DNA from: Rhizobium sp. C1
GTDB taxonomy: Bacteria; Pseudomonadota; Alphaproteobacteria; Rhizobiales; Rhizobiaceae
Direction: 5' to 3'
DNA: 64,000 bases
Assembly: GCF_021026335.1 (NCBI RefSeq)
Contig: NZ_JAJNCY010000006.1
Location: 62,001-126,000, forward strand
A program made the position numbers and the translations under genes. The first letter of the stretch is position 1; the number at the start of each line of letters is the position of its first letter. The notes below the pieces were generated by a model, which had not been told where the DNA came from, ran no database searches, and saw only the letters and a list, made by a program, of their open reading frames with translations. Below are positions 10,281-18,104 of this stretch, piece by piece.

Positions 10281-10308
10281 TTTACAAAGTCTACAAACGG
10301 ACTAGACT
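10281..10308 (+). promoter_or_regulatory. Candidate promoter with inverted repeat
   Basis: TTTACA at 10281-10286 and TAGACT at 10303-10308 are spaced 16 bases apart and resemble a sigma-70 promoter (five and four of six matches). A perfect inverted repeat AGTCTA (10288-10293) and TAGACT (10303-10308) overlaps the -10 element and could be an operator. It would drive the 49-residue peptide gene at 10354. Confidence 0.35.
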
Positions 10309-10353
10309 ATCTTCTGTTCAAAACAGCACTCAACCCCTGAAAGGGAGATTGCC

Positions 10354-10503
10354 GTGACGACAAGACAGACGACGAATTCGCATATCAAGATGAGTCAGTA
10401 TTCCGGCGGGGCGGCCTTCGGGCGGGTCTTGGGCTGGATGGCATTCCTGGCTGCCTATGGCGTGGTTGCGGTTCTAGTTCTGAAGCCCGGTGCGTTTTAC
10501 TGA
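10354..10503 (+). CDS. Small membrane peptide, 49 residues
   Basis: A GTG at 10354 with AAGGGAG six bases upstream opens a 49-codon frame ending at TGA 10501-10503. The peptide has a polar N-terminus rich in Thr, Asn and Gln, then a single membrane helix at about residues 26-43 (LGWMAFLAAYGVVAVLVL) and the end KPGAFY. An internal ATG at 10390 could also serve. A promoter-like sequence with an inverted repeat lies just upstream. The function is unknown; an Rrf2 regulator gene follows 187 bases later. Confidence 0.55.
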   Translation: MTTRQTTNSHIKMSQYSGGAAFGRVLGWMAFLAAYGVVAVLVLKPGAFY

Positions 10504-10690
10504 CGGGCTGCGAAGAGGGTGTGGCGGATCGCAGGAGCGATGCGCGCACCCAGGGCCGCAACATCGCCGGACAGTCGAGAAATCGGCGGAGACCCTGCGA
10601 TGAACGAGTTCGATACGCGTGTGATGGAAGGCGGCAGTCGGGCGTACAAGATGCGCCCGGGACCTGGTCGCGATAAGGATTTGCAGACCG

Positions 10691-11149
10691 ATGCTCACCA
10701 TGAAGGGCAAATATGGTTTGAAGGCGCTTCACTATCTGTCGGGCATCCCGGAAGGGACGGTCGCCCAGTCGGTGGAGATTGCCGAGACATATGGCATGTC
10801 GAAGAAGTTTCTCGACGCGATCCTGGCGGATCTGCGCAACGGCGGCTTCGTGGAAACGCGAAAGGGACGCGCCGGCGGCTATCGGCTGGCCTATCGTCCC
10901 GAAGAGATCATGGTGGGCCATGCGCTGAGGGTTCTCGACGGGCCGCTCGCGCCGATCAGCTGCGCCAGCCGCACGGCCTATCATCGCTGCCGCGATTGCG
11001 CCGACGAGGCGACCTGCCCGGTGCGCCTGTCGATGCTGGAAGTGCGCGAGGCGATCGCCTCGGTGCTCGACACGAAATCACTGGCCGACATGCGGTCCAT
11101 GGTCGAGGCGGCCAGCCTCGAGGAAGACGAGTTTCTGGAAATATCCTGA
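10691..11149 (+). CDS. Rrf2 family regulator with four-cysteine cluster
   Basis: The 152-residue protein has the Rrf2 winged helix (KYGLKALHYLSG and GMSKKFLDAILADLRNGGFV, then RKGRAGGYRLA) followed by a cysteine cluster C91, C100, C103 and C109. Rrf2 proteins such as IscR, NsrR and RirA bind a [2Fe-2S] or [4Fe-4S] cluster through three cysteines in this region, so this is probably an iron-sulfur or redox sensor. Start could be 10691 or the ATG at 10700. The flavoprotein gene begins 40 bases downstream and is a likely target or partner. Confidence 0.9.
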   Translation: MLTMKGKYGLKALHYLSGIPEGTVAQSVEIAETYGMSKKFLDAILADLRNGGFVETRKGRAGGYRLAYRPEEIMVGHALRVLDGPLAPISCASRTAYHRCRDCADEATCPVRLSMLEVREAIASVLDTKSLADMRSMVEAASLEEDEFLEIS

Positions 11150-11189
11150 GCGGGGCCTTCCGGTTTCCGCTCCAACCCGGGAGGCGGAA

Positions 11190-12545
11190 ATGACGCATCA
11201 CATCGTGATAGCAGGCGGCGGAGCGAGCGGGGCCATCATGGCCGCCAATCTCTTCCGTCTTGGCGATGGCGCCCTGCGCGTCACACTGGTCGAGGCAAGC
11301 GGAGAGATCGGCAAGGGGCTGGCCTATTCGACGACCAACCCGTCGCATCTGTTCAATGTCCGCTCCGCGCAGCTGAGCGCCTTTTCCGGCACGCCCGACC
11401 ATTTCGATCGCTGGCTGGCGATCCATCATCCCGATCTCACCCGCAACGGCCCCTTCGTGCCGCGCGGCATCTATGGCGAATATCTCGAGGCGGCACTGCG
11501 CGAGACCGCGCCGGTTGGCAGGCTCCGCATTTTGCCGCAGGCCTGTACCGGCATGCGTGAACTCGAAAACGGGGTCGAGGTAACGCTGGCCGACGGGTCC
11601 TCCCTGCCGGCGCATTTCGCCGTCATGGCAACCGGGTTCGGCCTGCAGAGCGATGGCGAAGGTGTGCTCTCCAATCCGTGGACCGATCCGCTGCCGGTCG
11701 ACAAGGACGCCCGCGTCCTCATCGTCGGAACCGGCCTGACCATGGTCGACACGGTGCTCTCGCTTCTCGATCAGGGCCATCGCGGCAAGATCGTGGCCGT
11801 GTCGCGCCGGGGTCTGCTGCCGCAGAGACATGCGCTGCACCGCCCTTTGCAGTTGTCCACTGCCGATATCCCGCTTGGCGCCAGCATCCATTATCTCAGC
11901 CGCTGGCTGACCGATCTGGTGCGCACCCATGTCCGCGGCGGCGGCGACTGGCGCGACGTCATGGACGGCATGCGTCCGCATATCCAGACGGTCTGGAAGA
12001 ACCTGCCGATGGAATCGCGCCAGCGTTTCCTGCGCCATGCGGCCGCCTTCTGGGATGTTCACCGCCACCGCATGCCGCCGGCACAGGCGGAGCGGATTGA
12101 CGAGGTTCTGGCTTCGGGGCAGCTCGAGATCGTGAAGGGCAGGTTTATCTCTGCCACACGCCACGGCGAACGCCTGTTTGCCGACATTCTCCGGCCCGGC
12201 TGGGATGAGCCCGGTCCCTTCAAGGCCGACATCATCTATGATTGCCGGGGCGTACGGCGGCGTGGGGACCAGGATTTGCCGGGTCTCGCCGGCGCTCTGG
12301 TCGAAACCGGCGCCGCTCGCCTGGTAAGGCTCGGCCTCGGTCTGGAATTCGACCGCGCCTGCGCTCTGGTGAACAGGGAAGGCGAGGCATCCTCGCGTAT
12401 TTTCGGGATCGGTCCGGTGACGCTCGGCACCTTCTGGGAATCCATCGCGGTTCCCGATATCCGCGAACAGGCCCGCCTGATCGCTGAGAGGATCGCCTCC
12501 GGTGGGCGGCTGGCCGCGCGCGGCTCATTGGCCCGGCTGCCCTGA
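11190..12545 (+). CDS. FAD/NAD(P)-binding oxidoreductase (NAD_binding_9 type)
   Basis: The 451-residue protein starts with a Rossmann FAD motif (IVIAGGGASGAIMAANL, residues 4-20) followed by a region GKGLAYSTTNPSHLFNVR that is typical of the NAD_binding_9 group. A second dinucleotide motif, VLIVGTGLTMVDTVLSLL, lies near residues 173-190. The reaction is not known for this group. GGGAGGCGG precedes the ATG. It forms a probable operon with the Rrf2 gene, which suggests expression under iron-sulfur, oxidative or nitrosative stress. Confidence 0.85.
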   Translation: MTHHIVIAGGGASGAIMAANLFRLGDGALRVTLVEASGEIGKGLAYSTTNPSHLFNVRSAQLSAFSGTPDHFDRWLAIHHPDLTRNGPFVPRGIYGEYLEAALRETAPVGRLRILPQACTGMRELENGVEVTLADGSSLPAHFAVMATGFGLQSDGEGVLSNPWTDPLPVDKDARVLIVGTGLTMVDTVLSLLDQGHRGKIVAVSRRGLLPQRHALHRPLQLSTADIPLGASIHYLSRWLTDLVRTHVRGGGDWRDVMDGMRPHIQTVWKNLPMESRQRFLRHAAAFWDVHRHRMPPAQAERIDEVLASGQLEIVKGRFISATRHGERLFADILRPGWDEPGPFKADIIYDCRGVRRRGDQDLPGLAGALVETGAARLVRLGLGLEFDRACALVNREGEASSRIFGIGPVTLGTFWESIAVPDIREQARLIAERIASGGRLAARGSLARLP

Positions 12546-12632
12546 TCCTCTTTCGAGCCAGCCGCGAGTGCTCATACCCCGACATCGATCCGGGAGCCGC
12601 AGCGCGGCTTCTGGAAACGTCATTGTGCCGGC

Positions 12633-13004
12633 TCAGAATTCTTCCCAGCTCTGCGCGGCGGCAGCGCAGCCGCCTCCGGCAACCCGCACGACCCTGACGC
12701 TTGCCGGGCTGGAGACGGATACCTCTTTCACCGTGGCGGCGTTCCGCTGCGTCGTCTGGTGCATCCGGTTGACGGCCGTGTTGATCTCGGCAAGACCGGC
12801 AGACTGTTCCCGGGCGGATGTCGCGATGGCGTCCAGGTAACCGTTGATCGCCACGATATGCTGCTCGATGACGTTGAGGGCGTCGCCCGTTGCCGGCAAC
12901 GGCTTCATGCCGCTTGTGCCTTCTGTGACGACGTCCCCGGCGATCCGTGTCAGAGATCGCCGGGAGGAGCAAAGCGCGTCAAGACCTGGATCGGCTGCGA
13001 TCAA
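12633..13004 (-). pseudogene. Remnant of methyl-accepting chemotaxis protein
   Basis: The reading frame encodes a piece of a chemoreceptor signalling domain: residues 41-95 with GDALNVIEQHIVAINGYLDAI, then ATSAREQSAGLAEINTAVNRM and QTTQRNAATVKEV, which match the region around the conserved hairpin tip. After about residue 95 it jumps to an Ala-rich end with SWEEF, like the C-terminal tether pentapeptide of MCPs. The ligand-binding, membrane and HAMP parts and most of the coiled coil are missing. It begins in the gcd stop codon (ATGA overlap). It is best read as an internally deleted remnant. Confidence 0.7.
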
Positions 13005-15334
13005 GGCAGGCGGTAGGCGATGATATAGTCACCCGCCTTGGTTCCGATCGACCCGTGACCGCCCGCGACCAGCAGAACATACTGCTTGTTGTCGGTGCCG
13101 GTATAGGTCATGGGTGTGGCCTGCCCGCCAGCCGGCAGGCGGGCTTCCCAGAGTTGCCGTCCACTCGTCAGATCGTAGGCGCGGAAATAGTCGTCCACGG
13201 CCGCGGCAAGGAAGGCGACGCCGCCCCGCGTGATGATCGGCCCGCCGATGCCCGGCACGCCGAGCTTGAAAGGCAGCGGCAGCGGCGTCATGTCGTAGAC
13301 CGTGCCGTTCTTGTGCTTGTACGCGATTTGCCCGCTCCTCAGATCCGCACCTGCCACATAACCCCATGGCGGGGCCTGGCACGGCACCTGCAGAGGCCCG
13401 AGGAAAGGCTTGAGGATCACCGCATAGGGCGCGCCTTCGTTGCGGTTCAGACCCTGTTCGCTACCCTTGACCTGTCCCTTCGGCGGAACCTCCGCGCGGG
13501 GCACGAGCTTCGAGATGAAGGCCAGATAGGTCGGCATGCCGAACATGACCTGCCGCTCGGGATCCACCGCGATACTGCCCCAGTTGAATGTGCCGAAATT
13601 GCCCGGATAGACGATCGTCCCGGTGAGCGAGGGCGGCGTATAGCGGCCTTCGTAACGGTACTGATGGAACTCGATCCGGCAGGCGAGCTGGTCGAACAGC
13701 GTCATGCCCCACATGTCCCGCTCCCGAAGCGGCTGCGGGTTGAAGGAGAGGGCGGACATGGGCTGCGTGGGGGCCGCCTTGTCTTCCGGGATGGCGCCGC
13801 CGGGAGCCGGAACTTCCCGGACGGGCAGGATGGGTTCGCCCGTGCGGCGGTCGAGCACATAGATGTCGCCCTGCTTGGTGGGCGCCACCAGTGCCGGGAC
13901 GGTTGCCCCATCTTTCCCGGTGAGGTCGATCAGGGCCGGTTGGGCGGGCACGTCCATGTCCCACAGATCGTGGTGCACGGTCTGCCGCACCCAGCGCACG
14001 GCGCCGGTCTTGATATCGAGCGCGACGATGGAGGAGGAGTACTTCTCCACGCTTTCGCTGCGTCCCATCCCCAGCTGATCCGGCACCTTGTTGCCAAGCG
14101 GGATGTAGACGAGACCAAGAGCCGGGTCGGCGCTGAACACCGACCAGCTGTTGGGCGAGTTGGTCGTATAGGTCTGGCCCGGCGGCAGCGGGGCCGTCTC
14201 TCCCGGATTGCCCGAATCCCAGTTCCAGATCAGTGCCCCGGTACGGACGTCGAAGGCACGGATGACACCGGACTGCTCGGTGGTGGAATAGTTGTCATTG
14301 ACTGCGCCGCCGATGATGATCTTGTTGTCGACGATGATGGGTGGCGAGGTGGAATAGTAATAGCCGGCCGGGTGATACTTCATGCCCTGTTCGAGGTGCA
14401 GCTCCCCATTGTCGGCGAAACTGCGGCAGATCTGGCCGTTTGCCGCATCCAGCGCAATCAGCCGTGCATCCGATGTGGGCAGGTAGATCCGCTGCGCGCA
14501 AGGCGCGTCGGCCGCTGCGGCGGCATCGCGGTAATAGGTGACGCCGCGGCAGGTCTGGTGCTGACGGTCGCTGTTCAGGCCTGCCTTGGGGTCGAAGTTC
14601 CACTTTTCCTTGCCGGTCGTGGCATCCAGCGCGATGGCGTGGTTGTGCGGTGTGCACAGATAAAGCGTGTTGTCGATCTTCAGAGGCGTGACTTCATAGG
14701 TTGTTTCGCCGACATCGTCCGGTCCCCTGATGTCGCCGGTCTGGAAACGCCACGCTTCCTTCAGATTGCTCACATTGCTGACATTGATCTGGTCGAGTGG
14801 CGAATAACGCTGACCGAAGACGGTGCGCCCGTAATCGGGCCAGTCGCCCGGCTTCGATGTGTCGCCGAGGTTGGGGTTCTGCGCGACGACGTCTGTCAGC
14901 AGGACGCCTGTGAGATCATGCGGCGCATTGAACATGGAAACGACGGCCACGACGATGGCGATCACCAGACTGACCAGCAGCGGAGCGGCCTGCAGCCCCC
15001 GGCGACCGTCGTCAGTTTGCTGTCGCAGCGGCCCGACGATCCACGGCATGGCGAGCCAGAGCCCCAGCAGAATAATGATGCCGCCGCGCGGCATCAGCGC
15101 CCACCAATCAAAACCGACCTCCAGAAGCGCCCAGACCAGCGCGACCAGCACAAGAAGCGCATAAAGCCAGAGCGCCACGATGCGGCGTCTCCACAGGAAG
15201 AACGCGGTCAGGAGGAACATGAGGCCGGCAAAGGCGTAAAACCAGCTCCCGCCCAGAAGGAGAAGCCAGATGCCGCCGCCACCGAGAACGAGGCCGATGA
15301 GGGCGAAGATAAAGGAGGTGATCGTAACGAGCAT
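13001..15334 (-). CDS. gcd: Membrane-bound PQQ-dependent glucose dehydrogenase
   Basis: The 777-residue protein has five N-terminal membrane helices (residues 5-135), then an eight-bladed propeller quinoprotein dehydrogenase domain with WPDYGRTVFGQRYSPLDQIN, HQTCRGVTYY, DLWDMDVPAQPALIDL and the end GGHGSIGTKAGDYIIAYRLP. It oxidises glucose to gluconolactone in the periplasm and passes electrons to ubiquinone, which underlies gluconate formation and phosphate solubilisation. PQQ must come from elsewhere, as no pqq genes are here. The start at 15334 follows GGGGAACGG and lies two bases after the stop of a 46-codon gene. The frame is open to 15550 but that part is not family-like. Confidence 0.95.
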   Translation of the reverse strand: MLVTITSFIFALIGLVLGGGGIWLLLLGGSWFYAFAGLMFLLTAFFLWRRRIVALWLYALLVLVALVWALLEVGFDWWALMPRGGIIILLGLWLAMPWIVGPLRQQTDDGRRGLQAAPLLVSLVIAIVVAVVSMFNAPHDLTGVLLTDVVAQNPNLGDTSKPGDWPDYGRTVFGQRYSPLDQINVSNVSNLKEAWRFQTGDIRGPDDVGETTYEVTPLKIDNTLYLCTPHNHAIALDATTGKEKWNFDPKAGLNSDRQHQTCRGVTYYRDAAAAADAPCAQRIYLPTSDARLIALDAANGQICRSFADNGELHLEQGMKYHPAGYYYSTSPPIIVDNKIIIGGAVNDNYSTTEQSGVIRAFDVRTGALIWNWDSGNPGETAPLPPGQTYTTNSPNSWSVFSADPALGLVYIPLGNKVPDQLGMGRSESVEKYSSSIVALDIKTGAVRWVRQTVHHDLWDMDVPAQPALIDLTGKDGATVPALVAPTKQGDIYVLDRRTGEPILPVREVPAPGGAIPEDKAAPTQPMSALSFNPQPLRERDMWGMTLFDQLACRIEFHQYRYEGRYTPPSLTGTIVYPGNFGTFNWGSIAVDPERQVMFGMPTYLAFISKLVPRAEVPPKGQVKGSEQGLNRNEGAPYAVILKPFLGPLQVPCQAPPWGYVAGADLRSGQIAYKHKNGTVYDMTPLPLPFKLGVPGIGGPIITRGGVAFLAAAVDDYFRAYDLTSGRQLWEARLPAGGQATPMTYTGTDNKQYVLLVAGGHGSIGTKAGDYIIAYRLP

Positions 15335-15336
15335 GG

Positions 15337-15477
15337 TCAGCCGTTCCCCTGGTTGATTGAGTGGGGAGACGGGCGGTCCTTTGGCGACTGGTCCGTCGTG
15401 CCGCTGTTTGTGAAATAGATGATGGCCGCGATGACCAGGATGATGACGATCGCCACCCATAGAAGACGGTTGTTCAT
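15337..15477 (-). CDS. Small membrane peptide (46 residues) coupled to gcd
   Basis: The frame encodes MNNRLLWVAIVIILVIAAII followed by YFTNSGTTDQ and a polar, Pro- and Ser-rich tail: one membrane helix with the tail probably outside the hydrophobic core. Its TGA at 15337-15339 ends two bases before the gcd ATG at 15334, so the two genes are almost certainly cotranscribed and translationally coupled. The function is unknown; it could assist insertion or stability of Gcd. Confidence 0.65.
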   Translation of the reverse strand: MNNRLLWVAIVIILVIAAIIYFTNSGTTDQSPKDRPSPHSINQGNG

Positions 15478-15701
15478 GTGGGGCTCCCGGGTTGGTTGCC
15501 TCCGAAACACCGTATCTCGCCAAAAGTTCCTGCCCACCCGGATCGCGCAATATGCGGCGCAGGACCCACCGGGTCCCGGCGCGCTTGGCTCAACGTCTCC
15601 TGCCACTTCTCCGGCTGCGCTCGGGAACACCAGGCCATGCCCTCTGTTAGACAAACTCCAAGGCGCCACATCCCGGCCCGCCGAAAAGACAGGTGAATAC
15701 G

Positions 15702-15974
15702 ATGAGCAACGACCATGTGCCCACGAAGGATCGCGAAGATGCCGAACGCGCCGTGAAGAGCGATCTGGAAACGCAAAGTCACGAGCTTGCCATGACCTAT
15801 CTGCAGCTCGGTGGTCGCCGCCGGGCGGTCATGGACGACAACATCACCGACACCCGCAAATGGGAACCCGACAATCCGGAAGCGGAAGCCTTCTGGCAGG
15901 AGCAGATCGCCTCTCTGCCGGAAGATAAGCGCAAGCAGGTCGAAGACCACCTGCCGAGCGTCAATTCGCAATGA
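15702..15974 (+). CDS. Conserved-looking hypothetical protein, 90 residues
   Basis: This soluble, highly charged protein (MSNDHVPTKDREDAER start, WEPDNPEAEAFWQEQI in the middle, end HLPSVNSQ) has no membrane helix, signal or known motif that I recognise. The ATG at 15702 is chosen over the GTG at 15693 because AGGTG sits about seven bases before it. It is 31 bases upstream of the cysteine-rich copper-binding-like gene on the same strand, so the two are probably one transcript. Confidence 0.65.
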   Translation: MSNDHVPTKDREDAERAVKSDLETQSHELAMTYLQLGGRRRAVMDDNITDTRKWEPDNPEAEAFWQEQIASLPEDKRKQVEDHLPSVNSQ

Positions 15975-16005
15975 CGGGTTCTGCCCTCGTGAAAGGGGAC
16001 ATCCA

Positions 16006-16338
16006 ATGAACGATATGAATCCAAGCATGCGCGCCTGTGTAGAGGCCTGCCTGCGCTGCTATAGCGAATGTCTGCACGCGGCGATGCATCACTGCCTCGA
16101 AGCCGGCGGCAAGCATACGGAGCCCGCGCATTTTCGTCTGATGATGGCCTGTGCCGAAATGTGCAGGACGTCTGCCCATTTCATGTTGATCGGCACCGAG
16201 CATCATCGGCATACCTGCCGCGAATGCGCGGAAATCTGCGAACAATGCGCTGCCGATTGCGAACGCATCGGCGACATGGACGCCTGCGCCGAAGCCTGCC
16301 GCAACTGCGCCAAAAGCTGCAGGGCGATGGCGGGCTGA
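16006..16338 (+). CDS. Four-helix-bundle copper-binding protein (Csp/DUF326-like)
   Basis: The 110-residue protein has 16 cysteines, mostly in CxxC and CxxxC steps along predicted helices (ACVEACLRCYSEC, MACAEMC, TCRECAEICEQCAADC, ACAEACRNCAKSC). This is the pattern of copper storage proteins, whose four-helix bundles are lined with cysteines that bind many Cu(I) ions. There is no signal peptide, so it would be cytosolic, like Csp3. GAAAGGGG lies six bases before the ATG. It is the second gene after a 90-residue hypothetical protein and ends 19 bases before the convergent tRNA gene. Confidence 0.88.
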   Translation: MNDMNPSMRACVEACLRCYSECLHAAMHHCLEAGGKHTEPAHFRLMMACAEMCRTSAHFMLIGTEHHRHTCRECAEICEQCAADCERIGDMDACAEACRNCAKSCRAMAG

Positions 16339-16357
16339 AATCGATTTAGGGAGAGGG

Positions 16358-16447
16358 TGGCGGACAGAGAGGGATTCGAACCCTCGGTACGCTTTCACGT
16401 ACACACGCGTTCCAGGCGTGCGCCTTAAACCACTCGGCCACCTGTCC
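16358..16447 (-). tRNA. tRNA-Ser (anticodon GGA)
   Basis: The minus strand folds as a class II tRNA of 90 bases with CCA encoded: acceptor GGACAGG pairs with TCTGTCC, the D arm holds GGCCGAGTGG, the anticodon stem CACGC/GCGTG encloses loop CTGGAAC with anticodon GGA, a long variable arm (GTACGTGAAAGCGTAC) follows, and the T arm has GGTTCGAATCC. GGA reads UCC and UCU serine codons. The gene is transcribed alone and is convergent with the copper-binding protein gene. Confidence 0.97.
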
Positions 16448-16565
16448 TTGCCTTGATCCGCCGGACTGAAAGCCGGCGGTTGCGGGGAGATTGCCTGGCG
16501 GTAATTCCCTTGGTCTGTGCGCCGTCGACATCCGTGAAGCGGGTGTCATCGGCAGGCCGGGCGGA

Positions 16566-16593
16566 TATATACCGATAGAATCGAAAGGATCAA
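16566..16593 (-). promoter_or_regulatory. Possible promoter for tRNA-Ser
   Basis: On the minus strand TTGATC (16593-16588) and TATATA (16571-16566) are 16 bases apart. Transcription would begin about 110 bases before the mature tRNA end. The rest of the gap from 16448 to 16817 shows no gene that I can support. Confidence 0.3.
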
Positions 16594-16817
16594 CTGCTTT
16601 CTTCCGAAAAAGTGGGGACGTGTGACGCGCGCATGACAAAGCGGATGACGAAGACGTGATCAGGCCGCCATTGTCGTGGAAGCGCCCACTTTCTATTTAA
16701 GGGCTAAGCCGATAAGCTATGCCGACTTGAGCGCGAATCCGGGAGGAGATGAAACCGGATATCGGCGCGCCGGTCGGGTGGAACAGTCAACTCACATTGT
16801 GGATGAGATCGAAGGTC

Positions 16818-17135
16818 ATGCGCTTCCTGTTGCGTCTGTTCAGCGTGTTCTTTCTCGCCGCCGCCGTCGTGGCGGGAACGGCCGATACGATCCAGTCTTT
16901 CGCGGCCGATACACCGGTGATGACGCCGGGACTGACCGTGATGGAATTCGTGGCGCCAAAGGCCCTTGCCAGGGCCGAGGCCTATGTCGGCGGTCTGCCG
17001 GATGGGGTGGAACTGCAGGATCTGGTTCTGCGTCTATTCAGCCAGCCGGCCTTCGCCCTGTTTCTGGGTCTCGCCCTGATTTTCTGGATCCTTGGCTACA
17101 AGCGGAAAAAGCCGGCCGGCCGTTTTTCGGCCTGA
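16818..17135 (+). CDS. Hypothetical membrane protein, about 105 residues
   Basis: The protein has an N-terminal helix that may be a signal anchor ([20 protein letters not shown]), a polar central part with [20 protein letters not shown], and a second membrane helix near the C-terminus ([16 protein letters not shown]) ending in basic KRKKPAGR. The start is uncertain: the frame extends to ATG at 16803 and 16749, but GGGAGGAG touches the 16749 ATG and is too close to be used well. It lies 97 bases before msrA. No function can be assigned. Confidence 0.6.
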   Translation: MRFLLRLFSVFFLAAAVVAGTADTIQSFAADTPVMTPGLTVMEFVAPKALARAEAYVGGLPDGVELQDLVLRLFSQPAFALFLGLALIFWILGYKRKKPAGRFSA

Positions 17136-17232
17136 GACGTCGGGAAGGTTCTTCCCCGCCTCCAGCATGCCCCTGATCATTGTGGCCCTTACGGAAGGGC
17201 ATAACCCGATTTCTCGCGTAAAGGAGATGAAA

Positions 17233-17883
17233 ATGTTCCTGACCGATCTGATGAACAAGAAGACCGTCATGCCCGATCCCGCCCGTGCTCTGCCCGGCCG
17301 GCCGGAGCCGATCCCCACATCCGAGACGCATTTCGTCAACGGCCGACCGCTTGCCGGTCCCTATCCCGACGGCATGAAGCGCATTCTGCTCGGCATGGGC
17401 TGCTTCTGGGGCGCCGAGCGCCATTTCTGGAAGATCCCGGGCGTCTGGGTGACCGCAGCCGGTTATGCCGGCGGCTTCACGCCCAACCCGACCTACCAGG
17501 AAACGGTGACGGGCCTCACGGGCCATGCCGAAGTCGTACTGGTCGTCTACGACCCGAAGATCGTGAGCCTCAATGCGCTGCTGAAGTCCTTCTTCGAGGC
17601 GCATGATCCGACGCAGGGCATGCGCCAGGGCAACGATGTCGGCACGACCTATCGCTCGACCATCTATACCTATGACGATGCCGACCTGAAGGCGGCCTTT
17701 GCCGCCCGCGACGCCTTCCAGACGGCGCTGAAGGAAAATGGTGTCCGCGCCGAGATCACGACCGAGATCGCGCCCGCCGGCGAGCTTTACTTTGCCGAGG
17801 ACTATCACCAGCAATATCTGGCGAAGAATCCCGGCGGCTACTGCGGCCTGCGCGGAACCGGCGTAACCTGCGCAATTGATTGA
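17233..17883 (+). CDS. msrA: Peptide-methionine (S)-S-oxide reductase
   Basis: MsrA reduces the S-epimer of methionine sulfoxide in proteins. The catalytic motif [11 protein letters not shown] is present near residues 56-66, with the GYAGG and [13 protein letters not shown] segments; the cysteines of the C-terminal region (GYCG and GVTC) serve as resolving residues. Length is 216. The ATG at 17233 is chosen because AAGGAG sits seven bases upstream; the ATG at 17227 is too close to it. A strong terminator follows. Confidence 0.96.
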   Translation: MFLTDLMNKKTVMPDPARALPGRPEPIPTSETHFVNGRPLAGPYPDGMKRILLGMGCFWGAERHFWKIPGVWVTAAGYAGGFTPNPTYQETVTGLTGHAEVVLVVYDPKIVSLNALLKSFFEAHDPTQGMRQGNDVGTTYRSTIYTYDDADLKAAFAARDAFQTALKENGVRAEITTEIAPAGELYFAEDYHQQYLAKNPGGYCGLRGTGVTCAID

Positions 17884-17904
17884 ACCTTTGCGCATTTTAT
17901 CAAC

Positions 17905-17952
17905 GGGTATGGTTACGGTATCGCAGTGCCGCAACCATACCCAATCTTTTTT
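17905..17952 (+). terminator. Rho-independent terminator of msrA
   Basis: GGGTATGGTT (17905-17914) and AACCATACCC (17933-17942) form a perfect 10-base-pair stem, extended inside by CGGTA/TGCCG, and are followed by a run of six T. It lies 21 bases after the msrA stop and separates msrA from the nucleoside uptake genes. Confidence 0.85.
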
Positions 17953-18104
17953 GACCGGTTGAGAAATTTTTGATGAATTTTCTTTTTCGGCATGCAAGGA
18001 TGCCGCGAGCTTGGTCCTTCTAGAGGGGAGGCCGGCGTTCCGCGGCCTTTCAATGCGGGCCCAGCGGAAAGACCCGAAAACATTAGAAAACAGGGCTTTC
18101 AAAA

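Noticed and set aside
12947-15418. A very long open frame (over 800 codons) antisense to gcd on the plus strand
   Set aside because: It mirrors the codon bias of gcd in a GC-rich genome, has low-complexity Arg- and His-rich sequence and no family motif. The same holds for long frames opposite lepA (4957-6570), the nucleoside ATPase (19513-21117), cpaF (38032-39840), the aminopeptidase (42992-44692) and glk-mgsA (55536-57551).
15337-15669. Extended N-terminal versions of gcd (to 15550) and of the small peptide (to 15669)
   Set aside because: The extra sequence is Pro-, Gly- and Arg-rich with no signal or family likeness, and ribosome binding sites and helices support the shorter starts at 15334 and 15477.
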